A program made the translations under genes and the position numbers. The notes under the pieces were generated by a model, which worked only from the letters and a program-made list of their open reading frames with translations, was not told the origin of the DNA and did not search any database. From an uncultured Peptococcaceae bacterium (GTDB lineage: Bacteria > Bacillota > Peptococcia > Peptococcales > Peptococcaceae): a stretch of 64,000 nucleotides of DNA. Each line of letters begins with the position of its first letter. Within the stretch, counting starts at the first letter, position 1. The stretch lies in NCBI GenBank assembly GCA_900552455.1, contig URZX01000002.1, forward strand, positions 1 through 64,000, in the 5' to 3' direction. Below are positions 17,629-25,467 of the stretch, piece by piece.

Positions 17629-18782
17629 AACGTCTCCTTTTGCACCTCCTCAAAAATTTCCTGCATCAGCGCACACAGTTCGTCATCCGCCGGCGCATCT
17701 GTCACCTGCTCATAAAAGGCGGTGAACATTTCCAGCGGCGTGCGTTTTTTTCCGATCTGCTGCGCCTGCGGCAGCGCCTGGTCGGTGAGCGTGGAAAGCT
17801 CGGACGCGCGCTCCAGGAGCATGATGTACGGATAGCAGCTTTTCAGCCGCTGCATCGGCTCGAGCAAACTGGCTGCGTCCTCGAGAACAACGCGCAGATA
17901 ATCGTCGCGATGGGCGGACAATTCCGGCGGCACTGTGAGCAAATTTTCCAGCATTCCGCGTACGGTCACGAGCCGGCGCAGCGGATTGAGCGGCAGCGCT
18001 TCGATCTGCAGCGCGCCATCGGCAGAAAGCTGCACCGAGAGCATCACCTTCTGCTGATTTTCTTCGGAGAACGAATACTGCAGCAAACTGCCGGCGTAGC
18101 GGATGCGGTCGCTGCCAGCGCGCTGCGCCTGGTGCAGGTGTCCCAGCGCCACATAATCGAACGCCGCCAGCGACGCGCTCTGCCAGAATTCTGTGCCGCC
18201 AATGGAGAGCGTGCGCTCTGAATCGCAGGTTGCCAGCGCCTCGTCGCCAGTGACAACGCCGTGCGCCACGAGCACGTTGCGCGCAGCAGGATCAAGCGGC
18301 GTCTGCGAAAGGACGTGGTCCATCGCCTGGGCGTAATCCATGTCTTCTGTCTCTGGCACGAGCTGATGGAGCACCGCCAGATCGGCGTAGGCCATCAGAT
18401 ACACATCGACCGGCCCGTCTGCGTCGGTGAGACGCACCTTCGGCAACGGCCAGGAAAATGCGCCGGCAAGATGCAGCCCGGCTTTCGCCTGAATGGCGTT
18501 GGCAAATCCCAGCCGCTCGCCGCCGTCGTGGTTGCCGCCGATGGCAAGCACCGGCACATCCAGCTCAAGCACAACCTGCGAAACGAAGGCATCGAAAAGC
18601 GCCACCGCTTCCACCGGCGGATTGCGGCGGTCGTAGATATCCCCGGCGAGGATCAGCGCATCCGGCCGTTCCGCGCGAATACGCGCGATGACCTGATCGA
18701 GAACGAAGCGCTGGTCGTCGATCATCGAATAACCATTGACCTTTTTGCCGATGTGAAGGTCGGCCAAATGAAATAATTTCAT
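17625..18782 (-). CDS. sbcD: SbcD, nuclease subunit of SbcCD
   Basis: A 385-residue Mre11-like metallophosphoesterase with the ordered motifs LADLHIGK (D8, H10), LAGDIYDRRNPP, IGGNHDGGERLGF and VAHGVV/LGHLHQAQ. It supplies the Mn-dependent nuclease of the SbcCD complex. ATG 18782 is preferred over a longer upstream frame, since AAGGAGG lies 5 bases ahead and the family starts with MKxxHxADxH. It starts 14 bp after the DUF445 gene and overlaps sbcC by 4 bp. Confidence 0.95.
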   Translation of the reverse strand: MKLFHLADLHIGKKVNGYSMIDDQRFVLDQVIARIRAERPDALILAGDIYDRRNPPVEAVALFDAFVSQVVLELDVPVLAIGGNHDGGERLGFANAIQAKAGLHLAGAFSWPLPKVRLTDADGPVDVYLMAYADLAVLHQLVPETEDMDYAQAMDHVLSQTPLDPAARNVLVAHGVVTGDEALATCDSERTLSIGGTEFWQSASLAAFDYVALGHLHQAQRAGSDRIRYAGSLLQYSFSEENQQKVMLSVQLSADGALQIEALPLNPLRRLVTVRGMLENLLTVPPELSAHRDDYLRVVLEDAASLLEPMQRLKSCYPYIMLLERASELSTLTDQALPQAQQIGKKRTPLEMFTAFYEQVTDAPADDELCALMQEIFEEVQKETL

Positions 18783-18796
18783 AATTCCTCCTTGAC

Positions 18797-21700
18797 TCAA
18801 AATCCTCCGAGGGCGCGCGAAGCGAGCGTCGCCGGAATGGCGACGACTGCGCCCAGCCAACCCATGCGCTCAACGCGCGTGAAATATGGCTGCGCGATGC
18901 CGCGGACCATCTGCTCCAAGAGCTCCGGCGAGAGGGCGTTGATGCGTTCCTCGACCAGGCCAGGCACATCCACGAGCAGCACAAGCGCGCGCCCTTCGCG
19001 GATCACGGTGGCGATGCAGACAGGCTCGACAAGCTGCCAGAGCTTTCCGGCGAACGCGATGCAGCGCCGCTCTTCCTCTGGCGTGAGCACCAGCGCTGCA
19101 CGCAAACGCTGCTGCAGCGTTCCGGATGGCAGGCTGAAAAGCGCGTTCAACGATCCTTCGCGCACAAGCTCGTCGCCAAGCATGACCACAGCAGGCTCGA
19201 AGCGTCCGATCACTTCATCCCAGGCGAGGGCGGTCCAGATATTCTGCCAAACGTACTCGCCAGAATCCGTCGTCAGCACTCTCGCCAGGCGCAGCGCCCG
19301 CGTCATCAGCCGTGCCTCTGCCTGTTCTGGCAGTTCACGCATACGCGCAGCCAGCGCGAGCAGAAGCTGCTGCAGCTGTGGCGCGCTGAGCGCTGCCGAC
19401 ATTTCCACGAGCCAGTCGCCGTCGCTCTCGCTGACGCTCACGCCGAGATCAGCGGCGCTCTTTCCTGCCAGCGCGCGCTGCATCCAGCCGACGGCTGCTT
19501 CTGCGACGGCTCCTTCGCGCCGGAAAAGATAGCCCGGCAGTTTTTTCGCAAAAAACGCCTGCAGGATGGCGCTGACAAACTGACGACCGCCAGCCATCTG
19601 ATAGCCCAGAAGCATCGTGAACGAAAACTGTTTACGGAGCATTTCGTCCACCAGACCGGAGCAGCTGTCGAGATTGTTCAGGAGCATCTCCGGCAGCCCC
19701 TTGTAAAACGGCAGCAGATGCTGCCAGAGCCGCGCGTAAAATCCCTGCTCCTTGGGCAGCGTCATCGCGCCAAGGATCCTGTTTCCCAGCTGCGTCCAGC
19801 TCTCAGCGTCACGGCCCTGCAGCCACTTGAGCAACGGCTGCGACAGTGCGCCGCTCGCCGCTTCACGCATTGCAAGTTGGTCGATGCCGCGCTGCAGCAG
19901 ATGCGCCTCCGCGCAAAATCCAGCCAGCGGTTCTGGGTCGGACAGGCACGCAGCCAGTGCAGCGCCGAGCCGATCTTTTTGCAGCGACGCATAGAGCAGG
20001 TGGCCGGCGTGATTTTTCGCCATTTCCTTGAGGATTTGCTGCCAGCGCGTGTCGTGCACATCGGCGAGCTTTTGCAGCCCCTGATGCAGAATCTCGTCAA
20101 AATCTGCATCCAGCCGTTCCAAAAAAGCCTGCACCTGCGTGCGCCAGATGTCGTCGTTGATGATGTAGGACGCCGCCATTTCTTTCATTTTTTCTGCGAA
20201 GCGCGTCTGATTTTTGCTGATCAATCCCTGAAAGCCCAGCTTTTTCTTATACGGGCGGAAAAGTCCAGCGACCGCCGCCACATTTGTGCCGTAGCCGACC
20301 ACGCCGTACATCCCCGTGCGCACCGTCATCAGCGCTGCCAGGGCATCCGGATCCGGTGTCACGCCGCTCATTTCCATCGCCACACCTGTCGCCGCACCGG
20401 CAATGGCGCCGATACCGCCGCCGAGATAAGCCAGCGGGCGCATCTCGTGACCGAGCATGTCGAGCACGAGCGAACGGATCTCTTCGTGGCTCAGCGCGTC
20501 CAGCTGCTCTTTCGTCATGCGTCCGAGGAAGGGGCGCATTTCTGCAAAAACCTCGCCGCGCAGCCCATCCGCCATCGTTTTGTATGGCACAGCTTCGCGG
20601 CTGCGACAAACGAGTCGCGCCAGCGGCTGCTGATAAAGCCGGTCGAAGAGCGCTAGCAGCGCTTCTTTGAGCGTCGCTTCCTGCAGATCGAGCCGCGCCA
20701 GCAGCATCGCTCCATGCTGCCGCCAGAGCTCCTGCACTTTCGCCAGCAGCATTTCCTGGCGCGCTGCTGTGAGAAAATGCGCCGACAGCGGCTTCTCAAG
20801 AATCTGCGCGGAAATTTTGCGCAGCATCTGCGCCAGCGCTTCTGGCGATAGATTATTTGCGAGCGCTTCAACCCCTGCGTCGATCAGCGTCGCGAGCATT
20901 TGCTGCGAGAGCAGCCTGCGAAGCGGCAGCGCCAGCAGCGCTTCGAGAAGCGTCACAGCGAGCGGCCGCCATTTCACGAGACTGTCATGTATCGCCGCCA
21001 CCTCGTCCTCGGCTTCGATCGTCACGCGCCGCCAGCGATCGATCGCATGCACCACCCAGGAGAGCAGAAATGCTGCAAGCTCCTGGCAAAGCGATTCCGC
21101 TTCCTCTGCATCAGCGAAGCGCGCCAAAAATGCGCTCAGCCAATCCTTGCCGTCGTCTGTTGTCTCTGCGAAGCGCTGTTCCAACAGCCCTGCGACCACA
21201 TCGCAAAACATCGGATTTTCGCCAGATTCGGCAACGCTCTCCAGGAGCATCCGCTCGATCTCTGCGCGATCCTCCTGCAGAATCGGCGCAAACGCCTCCA
21301 CGAGCGTCGGCAGATGTGCTGCGAGCAGTGATTGGAGCAGACGCTCTGCCAGCACATAGAGCTGCTCCTGCAGCGCCGGATTTTTCAGCACATCCAGCCA
21401 GCGCGCGTGCTGTGAGCGTTGACCAGCCAAAATGAACTGCTCCAGCATCTGCTCGAGGGTGGCTGCATCGACGGTGAGCAGATCCTGCAGGCGCAGCGAT
21501 TCTGCGCCGCCCTCCTGCCACTGACTTTCGAGCGCAGCCGGCAGCCGCTCACCCCAGCCAGAAAGCCAGCGCGAAAAATCATCTGCGTCCATCGCTTCGA
21601 GGGCGCGCAGCCAGCATTTGACAAGCGCGCCAGCGCCCAGCTCCGAAAGCGAGCACTTCGCCAGATTCGCCAGCGCAAGCGCCGCACTCTGCACAAATGC

Positions 21701-22099
21701 GTCGTCTGTAAACACCGCGTCCAGCCGTTTCGCCAGAGCCGCGCTGTCAAATCGCGCGTCGGTGAGATCGAGCGATTGAATATGCGCGACAGCCAACTGC
21801 CGCAGCGCGCCGTCGCTGTCGATATCCGCCAGCGCGCAATCAGAAAGCGCGTAGGGCAGCTCCTCCGTGAGCAGCGTCCGCAGAAAACGTTCGAACATCA
21901 TCGCCATCTCCGGATTTTCCGCCAGCGCGCGCACCGTTTCTTCGTCGATGATCTGATCCTGCAGAACCTGCACGATCATCTCCGTAAACTGCGCACGCTC
22001 GCGCACGACCACGCCATTTTTCGCAAAAAGCTGGCGGATCGCAATGTCGTTGGTGAAATATCCTGTTAAAGCGCCGAGGATCGTCTCAATTGCTAGCAT
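18797..22099 (-). CDS. Large DUF445-family protein (1100 residues)
   Basis: The N-terminus ETILGALTGYFTNDIAIRQLF matches the DUF445/YheB-type membrane segment. A second related stretch lies near residues 540-620 (LAYLGGGIGAIAGAATG, then GYGTNVAAVAGLFRPYKKKLGFQG), and a final hydrophobic segment (MGWLGAVVAIPATLASRAL) ends the protein. The rest is Ala/Leu-rich and helical. B. subtilis DUF445 proteins are under 400 residues, so this is a much larger form that looks like two DUF445 units with long helical inserts. The family is membrane-associated with no settled function. It heads the sbcD-sbcC-rluA-cca run and is transcribed away from tmRNA. ATG 22099 has a GGAAA-rich stretch ahead but no strong GGAGG, so the start is moderately sure. 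Confidence 0.75.
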   Translation of the reverse strand: MLAIETILGALTGYFTNDIAIRQLFAKNGVVVRERAQFTEMIVQVLQDQIIDEETVRALAENPEMAMMFERFLRTLLTEELPYALSDCALADIDSDGALRQLAVAHIQSLDLTDARFDSAALAKRLDAVFTDDAFVQSAALALANLAKCSLSELGAGALVKCWLRALEAMDADDFSRWLSGWGERLPAALESQWQEGGAESLRLQDLLTVDAATLEQMLEQFILAGQRSQHARWLDVLKNPALQEQLYVLAERLLQSLLAAHLPTLVEAFAPILQEDRAEIERMLLESVAESGENPMFCDVVAGLLEQRFAETTDDGKDWLSAFLARFADAEEAESLCQELAAFLLSWVVHAIDRWRRVTIEAEDEVAAIHDSLVKWRPLAVTLLEALLALPLRRLLSQQMLATLIDAGVEALANNLSPEALAQMLRKISAQILEKPLSAHFLTAARQEMLLAKVQELWRQHGAMLLARLDLQEATLKEALLALFDRLYQQPLARLVCRSREAVPYKTMADGLRGEVFAEMRPFLGRMTKEQLDALSHEEIRSLVLDMLGHEMRPLAYLGGGIGAIAGAATGVAMEMSGVTPDPDALAALMTVRTGMYGVVGYGTNVAAVAGLFRPYKKKLGFQGLISKNQTRFAEKMKEMAASYIINDDIWRTQVQAFLERLDADFDEILHQGLQKLADVHDTRWQQILKEMAKNHAGHLLYASLQKDRLGAALAACLSDPEPLAGFCAEAHLLQRGIDQLAMREAASGALSQPLLKWLQGRDAESWTQLGNRILGAMTLPKEQGFYARLWQHLLPFYKGLPEMLLNNLDSCSGLVDEMLRKQFSFTMLLGYQMAGGRQFVSAILQAFFAKKLPGYLFRREGAVAEAAVGWMQRALAGKSAADLGVSVSESDGDWLVEMSAALSAPQLQQLLLALAARMRELPEQAEARLMTRALRLARVLTTDSGEYVWQNIWTALAWDEVIGRFEPAVVMLGDELVREGSLNALFSLPSGTLQQRLRAALVLTPEEERRCIAFAGKLWQLVEPVCIATVIREGRALVLLVDVPGLVEERINALSPELLEQMVRGIAQPYFTRVERMGWLGAVVAIPATLASRALGGF

Positions 22100-22116
22100 T
22101 TTTCGTTTCCTTTCTA

Positions 22117-22145
22117 TTGAACATTTCTGTTCGGAATGCTATAAT
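22117..22145 (+). promoter_or_regulatory. Promoter of ssrA (tmRNA)
   Basis: TTGAAC (22117-22122), 17-base spacer, TATAAT (22140-22145) with TGc extension. Transcription would start near 22152, about 40 bases before the mature tmRNA 5' end. Confidence 0.85.
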
Positions 22146-22192
22146 ATTATACCACAGCTGGGAATATTTTCCAGTCTGGCAGCAATTCTTAC

Positions 22193-22541
22193 GGGGACGT
22201 ACTGGTTTCGACGGGGGATTGCGGTTGCCTTGTAAGCGTACCGAGTTTCGCATGATCTCGTAAAATCGTGCACCTAAACTTAAACGCTAAAAACGAAAAA
22301 TTAGCTTTCGCAGCGTAAGCTGTGAACTTCCTGCCTGCTGCGCCTGAGATGCGGGGTCAGGGAGCCAAACCATCAGGCTACCGGCTGGTGACTGAGAAAT
22401 AGCCATCCGGGAAATCTATTTCTCTCGCAGCGTTTCAGTTTGATCGTGGACGGGCGCGCTGTTAAATCAAAACACGCTCTACGTACGTAGAAAGCTTGGG
22501 AGCTGGTCTTTCGGACAGGGGTTCGACTCCCCTCGTCTCCA
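22193..22541 (+). ncRNA. ssrA: Transfer-messenger RNA (tmRNA)
   Basis: About 349 nt. The 5' end GGGGACGTACTGGTTTCGAC and the 3' end with GGTTCGACTCCCC and encoded CCA form the tRNA-like domain. The reading frame ending GCA GCG TAA gives a tag finishing in LAFAA; with GCT as resume codon the tag is AKNEKLAFAA. tmRNA with SmpB rescues ribosomes stalled on broken mRNA and tags the product for proteolysis. It is one piece, not permuted. The exact resume codon is inferred. Confidence 0.95.
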
Positions 22542-22549
22542 TAAAAGAT

Positions 22550-22600
22550 AAACGCCGTGCGTTTGACAAAAAATGTCAGACGCACGGCGTTTGTTTTTTG
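22550..22600 (+). terminator. Terminator after tmRNA, probably bidirectional
   Basis: A 13-bp GC-rich stem (22550-22562 with 22580-22592) extended by TTGAC/GTCAG, followed by a T-run at 22594-22599. It also sits just after the stop of the minus-strand gene at 22603. Confidence 0.88.
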
Positions 22601-22602
22601 CA

Positions 22603-22887
22603 TCAGAAATTGTAGAACTCGTTTTTCTCTAGAATGACGTGACGGGTGACATCCTGGCTGAAATCGCCGTACTGGACGACGTAGTCGTAATGTTCCCAGT
22701 CAACCTCTTCTTCTGGCTTGTCGGTGTTCCAGATGACGAGGAAGTCGCGCTCGTTGTGGTCCTGAGCGATGGCCTGCCACCAATGTCCCTGGAGCAGACG
22801 GTCGGCGGTTTTGCCGTCCTCAGAAGAAATGCGGAAAAAGCTCCCGCTGAGTCGTGGTTTTTCAATGCAATGTATTTTAACTGCCAT
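22603..22887 (-). CDS. Small conserved-looking protein of unknown function
   Basis: 94 residues, acidic and aromatic-rich (GHWWQAIAQD, DWEHYDYVVQYGDF), with no signal peptide, membrane segment or metal motif. A good AGGAGGG lies 8 bases before ATG 22887 and codon use matches neighbours, so it is likely real. It reads away from the GNAT gene and ends at the tmRNA terminator. I do not recognise a family. Confidence 0.65.
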   Translation of the reverse strand: MAVKIHCIEKPRLSGSFFRISSEDGKTADRLLQGHWWQAIAQDHNERDFLVIWNTDKPEEEVDWEHYDYVVQYGDFSQDVTRHVILEKNEFYNF

Positions 22888-22981
22888 AAATGGATCCCTC
22901 CTGATCGATCATACTATCTGTATTGTATAAAAAACTGCCGGCAAGAGCAACCGTTGGCGCCAAAAATCTGACCACTTTCCT

Positions 22982-23461
22982 CTATTCTGCCAGCTTGCCG
23001 AGGGTTTCACCGCTGATACGGTAGACGGTCCAATCGTCCATGGCTTCGGCGCCAAGGCTACGATAAAAATCAATGCTCGGTGTGTTCCAGTCGAGGCACC
23101 ACCATTCCAGCCGTCCGCAGCCGCGCGCGACGGCGATGCGCGCCAGTTCTCTGAGCAGCGCGGTGCCGATGCCCTGGCCGCGATGCGCTGGCTCAACGTA
23201 GAGATCTTCGAGATAAATGCCAGCGCGGCCGAGAAAAGTGGAAAAATTGTGGAAGAACAGCGCAAAGCCGACTTCTTTTCCTTCAACCACAGCGAAGATC
23301 ACCTCTGCTTTTTCCTTGTCGAAGAGCCACTCTTCAAGGATCTCTTCGGTGGCGACGACTTCCTCTTCCAGCTTTTCATAGCGCGCCAGTTCGCGGATGT
23401 AGCGCAGGATCAGCGGCACATCCCGGCGTTCCGCACTGCGAAACGAACAGATTTCCTTCAT
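22982..23461 (-). CDS. GNAT acetyltransferase, diamine/SAT1-like
   Basis: A 159-residue GNAT protein with the acetyl-CoA pyrophosphate loop RGQGIGTALL and the C-terminal stretch LDWNTPSIDFYRSLGAEAMDDW, which is typical of the spermidine/diamine/thialysine N-acetyltransferase branch. It probably acetylates a polyamine or amino-acid-like amine. ATG 23461 is chosen because GGGGG lies 8 bases upstream and the longer frame (to 23521) has no ribosome site. A promoter with TATAAT lies about 30 bp upstream. It is divergent from the hydrogenase operon. Confidence 0.82.
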   Translation of the reverse strand: MKEICSFRSAERRDVPLILRYIRELARYEKLEEEVVATEEILEEWLFDKEKAEVIFAVVEGKEVGFALFFHNFSTFLGRAGIYLEDLYVEPAHRGQGIGTALLRELARIAVARGCGRLEWWCLDWNTPSIDFYRSLGAEAMDDWTVYRISGETLGKLAE

Positions 23462-23491
23462 TATAAATTCCCCCTTTACAGTTCCTTCATT

Positions 23492-23521
23492 ATTATAGCA
23501 ATCCCAACGTCGAATACGCAA
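23492..23521 (-). promoter_or_regulatory. Promoter of the GNAT gene
   Basis: On the minus strand TTGCGT (23521-23516), 18-base spacer, TATAAT (23497-23492) with TGc extension. It lies back to back with the hydrogenase promoter, 17 bp away. Confidence 0.6.
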
Positions 23522-23538
23522 TGCACGTCATATAGAGA

Positions 23539-23567
23539 TTGCTCAATTCCCACAAATATGTTACAAT
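23539..23567 (+). promoter_or_regulatory. Promoter of the hydrogenase operon
   Basis: TTGCTC (23539-23544), 17-base spacer, TACAAT (23562-23567), about 55 bases before the first start codon. Confidence 0.6.
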
Positions 23568-23621
23568 TTTCACATAAGTAGCGCAACGCTGAATTTACAA
23601 AAAGAAATTGGAGATTTCATC

Positions 23622-25079
23622 ATGAACAATCTATTTGATACAGACGTCCAACTACAAAAAAACCGAACGCTTTCAGCTGTTGCCCAACTGGCTTTCGCCG
23701 GCGAGCTGGATGCGTTCAGCATGATGGGCGTGAGCAAAACGCTATTCCCGGATGACAGCAAGCCGACGATGCGCTGCTGCATCTACAAGGAGCGGGCGAT
23801 CAGCGACGAATATGTGAAGCTGGCCTGCGGCGGCTCGCCAGAACAGAAAGCCATCGTCAACGTCATTCCAATCGCCTGCGACGAATGCCCGCTGGATGGG
23901 ATGACGGTGACGGACAACTGCCGCGGTTGTCTGGCCCACCGCTGCATGAACAATTGCCCAAAGGACGCGATCACGATCGGCCCGGACCACCGCGCCACGA
24001 TCGACCACACAAAATGCATCAACTGCGGCATGTGCGCCAAGAGCTGTCCTTACAGCGCCATCGTCAAACGCACGCGTCCATGCATCGAAGCCTGCAAAGC
24101 AAAAGCGCTTTCCAGTGATCCGGTGAGCGGCCGCGCGCTGATCGACGAGGAAAAATGCATCAGCTGCGGGCAGTGTGTGTACCAGTGTCCGTTCGGCGCC
24201 ATCGTCGACAAAAGCTTTATCACAGATGTGATCCGTCTCATCCGCGAAAGCGAAAACAACACGAAGTACCACGTTTACGCCATTGTGGCACCATCCATCG
24301 CCAGCCAGTACGACACGCTGGAAAATGTGACCACGGAACAGGCGGTCAGCGGTATCCGCGAACTCGGGTTCCACGCTGTGCTGGAAGCAGCCTGGGGCGC
24401 AGACATGGTGGCGTATCTGGAAGCGCAGGAACTAGTCGAAAAAGGATTCCTCACGAGCTCCTGCTGCCCGGGATTTGTGGACTACATCCACAAAAATTAT
24501 CCGGACATCGTGCCGGAGATCAGCCACAATTACAGCCCAATGGCCCAGCTCGGTAAAGTGCTCAAGGAAATGGATCCTGGCTGCAAAACCGTCTTCATCG
24601 GACCATGCATCGCCAAGAAAAATGAGCTGAGACTGGTGCGCGAGCATGTGGATTCTGTCCTCACCTTCGAAGAACTGCAGGCGCTGTTCGATGCCAAAGA
24701 CATCGACATCTCCACCCTCGAAGGAACGATGCTCGACAACGCCAGCTATTTCGGCCGCATCTTCGCCCGTGTCGGCGGTCTTTCCGAGGCTGTCGCGCAG
24801 GCACTGAAGGAGCACAATATCTCGCCGGAAGAATTCACCGCCAATCCGATCATCTGCAACGGCCTTGCCGAGTGTGACAAAGCGTTGCGCGCTCATCAGC
24901 TTGGCAAGCTCGAAAACAATTTCATCGAAGGCATGTGCTGTCCAGGCGGCTGCATCGGCGGCCCAGCCTGCATCAACCACAGCCCGAAAGATGCGAACGA
25001 AGTCACAAAATATGGCAAAACAGCCATCGAGCAGACGATCAAATCGTCGATCTCCGTCCTCGACGGATTTGCAGAATAG
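23622..25079 (+). CDS. [FeFe] hydrogenase-family protein, group-B-like
   Basis: A 485-residue protein. Cysteine-rich ferredoxin-type modules occupy about 85-200 (CRGCLAHRCMNNCP, CINCGMCAKSCP, CISCGQCVYQCP). The H-cluster domain follows with L1 TSSCCPGF, L2 FIGPCIAKKNE and L3 EGMCCPGGCIGGP. The CCP form of L1 marks group-B-like enzymes rather than the classical TSCSPGW type. All four H-cluster cysteines appear present, so H2 evolution or uptake with ferredoxin is plausible. GGAG lies about 10 bases before ATG 23622. It heads an operon with a [2Fe-2S] protein, a PAS-containing hydrogenase and a PP2C phosphatase. No HydE/F/G maturases are in the window. Confidence 0.88.
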   Translation: MNNLFDTDVQLQKNRTLSAVAQLAFAGELDAFSMMGVSKTLFPDDSKPTMRCCIYKERAISDEYVKLACGGSPEQKAIVNVIPIACDECPLDGMTVTDNCRGCLAHRCMNNCPKDAITIGPDHRATIDHTKCINCGMCAKSCPYSAIVKRTRPCIEACKAKALSSDPVSGRALIDEEKCISCGQCVYQCPFGAIVDKSFITDVIRLIRESENNTKYHVYAIVAPSIASQYDTLENVTTEQAVSGIRELGFHAVLEAAWGADMVAYLEAQELVEKGFLTSSCCPGFVDYIHKNYPDIVPEISHNYSPMAQLGKVLKEMDPGCKTVFIGPCIAKKNELRLVREHVDSVLTFEELQALFDAKDIDISTLEGTMLDNASYFGRIFARVGGLSEAVAQALKEHNISPEEFTANPIICNGLAECDKALRAHQLGKLENNFIEGMCCPGGCIGGPACINHSPKDANEVTKYGKTAIEQTIKSSISVLDGFAE

Positions 25080-25114
25080 CAAACGAAGAACAATCACAGA
25101 GGAGTGTGGAAGAA

Positions 25115-25357
25115 ATGAAAGTACAGGTTTGCATCGGCAGCTCCTGCCACAAGCGCGGCAGCTATGAGATTTTGACCCGCCTGAAAGAGCTCGTCGCCGA
25201 AAATGGTCTCGAAGATAAGGTCACCGTCGGTAGCGCTTTCTGTCTCAACCATTGCGCCGAAGGTGTCAGCGTCGCCGTCGACGACGACATCGTCACCGGC
25301 ATCGGCCAGGGCAATGTCGACCAACTTTTCGAACAGATCATCAAGCCACAGGCATAA
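25115..25357 (+). CDS. Thioredoxin-fold [2Fe-2S] ferredoxin (NuoE/HydC-like)
   Basis: An 80-residue protein with four cysteines in the order C-x4-C (CIGSSC) and C-x3-C (CLNHC), the pattern of NuoE-type thioredoxin-like [2Fe-2S] domains. It probably moves electrons to or from the neighbouring hydrogenase proteins. A longer open frame upstream overlaps the hydrogenase gene, but ATG 25115 after AGAGGAG is the natural start. It lies 35 bp after the first gene of the operon. Confidence 0.85.
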   Translation: MKVQVCIGSSCHKRGSYEILTRLKELVAENGLEDKVTVGSAFCLNHCAEGVSVAVDDDIVTGIGQGNVDQLFEQIIKPQA

Positions 25358-25467
25358 CAACCAGGCGTCGTGGAATTTTCCGCGACGCTTTTTTATTCTC
25401 AGGCGCGCAATCACCCACAAGCTATGCTATAATAAGAAAAGATTATGCAACGAAAGGACCCACGCCC

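Noticed and set aside
22885-22980. Terminator between the GNAT gene and the 94-residue gene
   Set aside because: A GCCGGC followed by six T is present, but no convincing long stem could be drawn.
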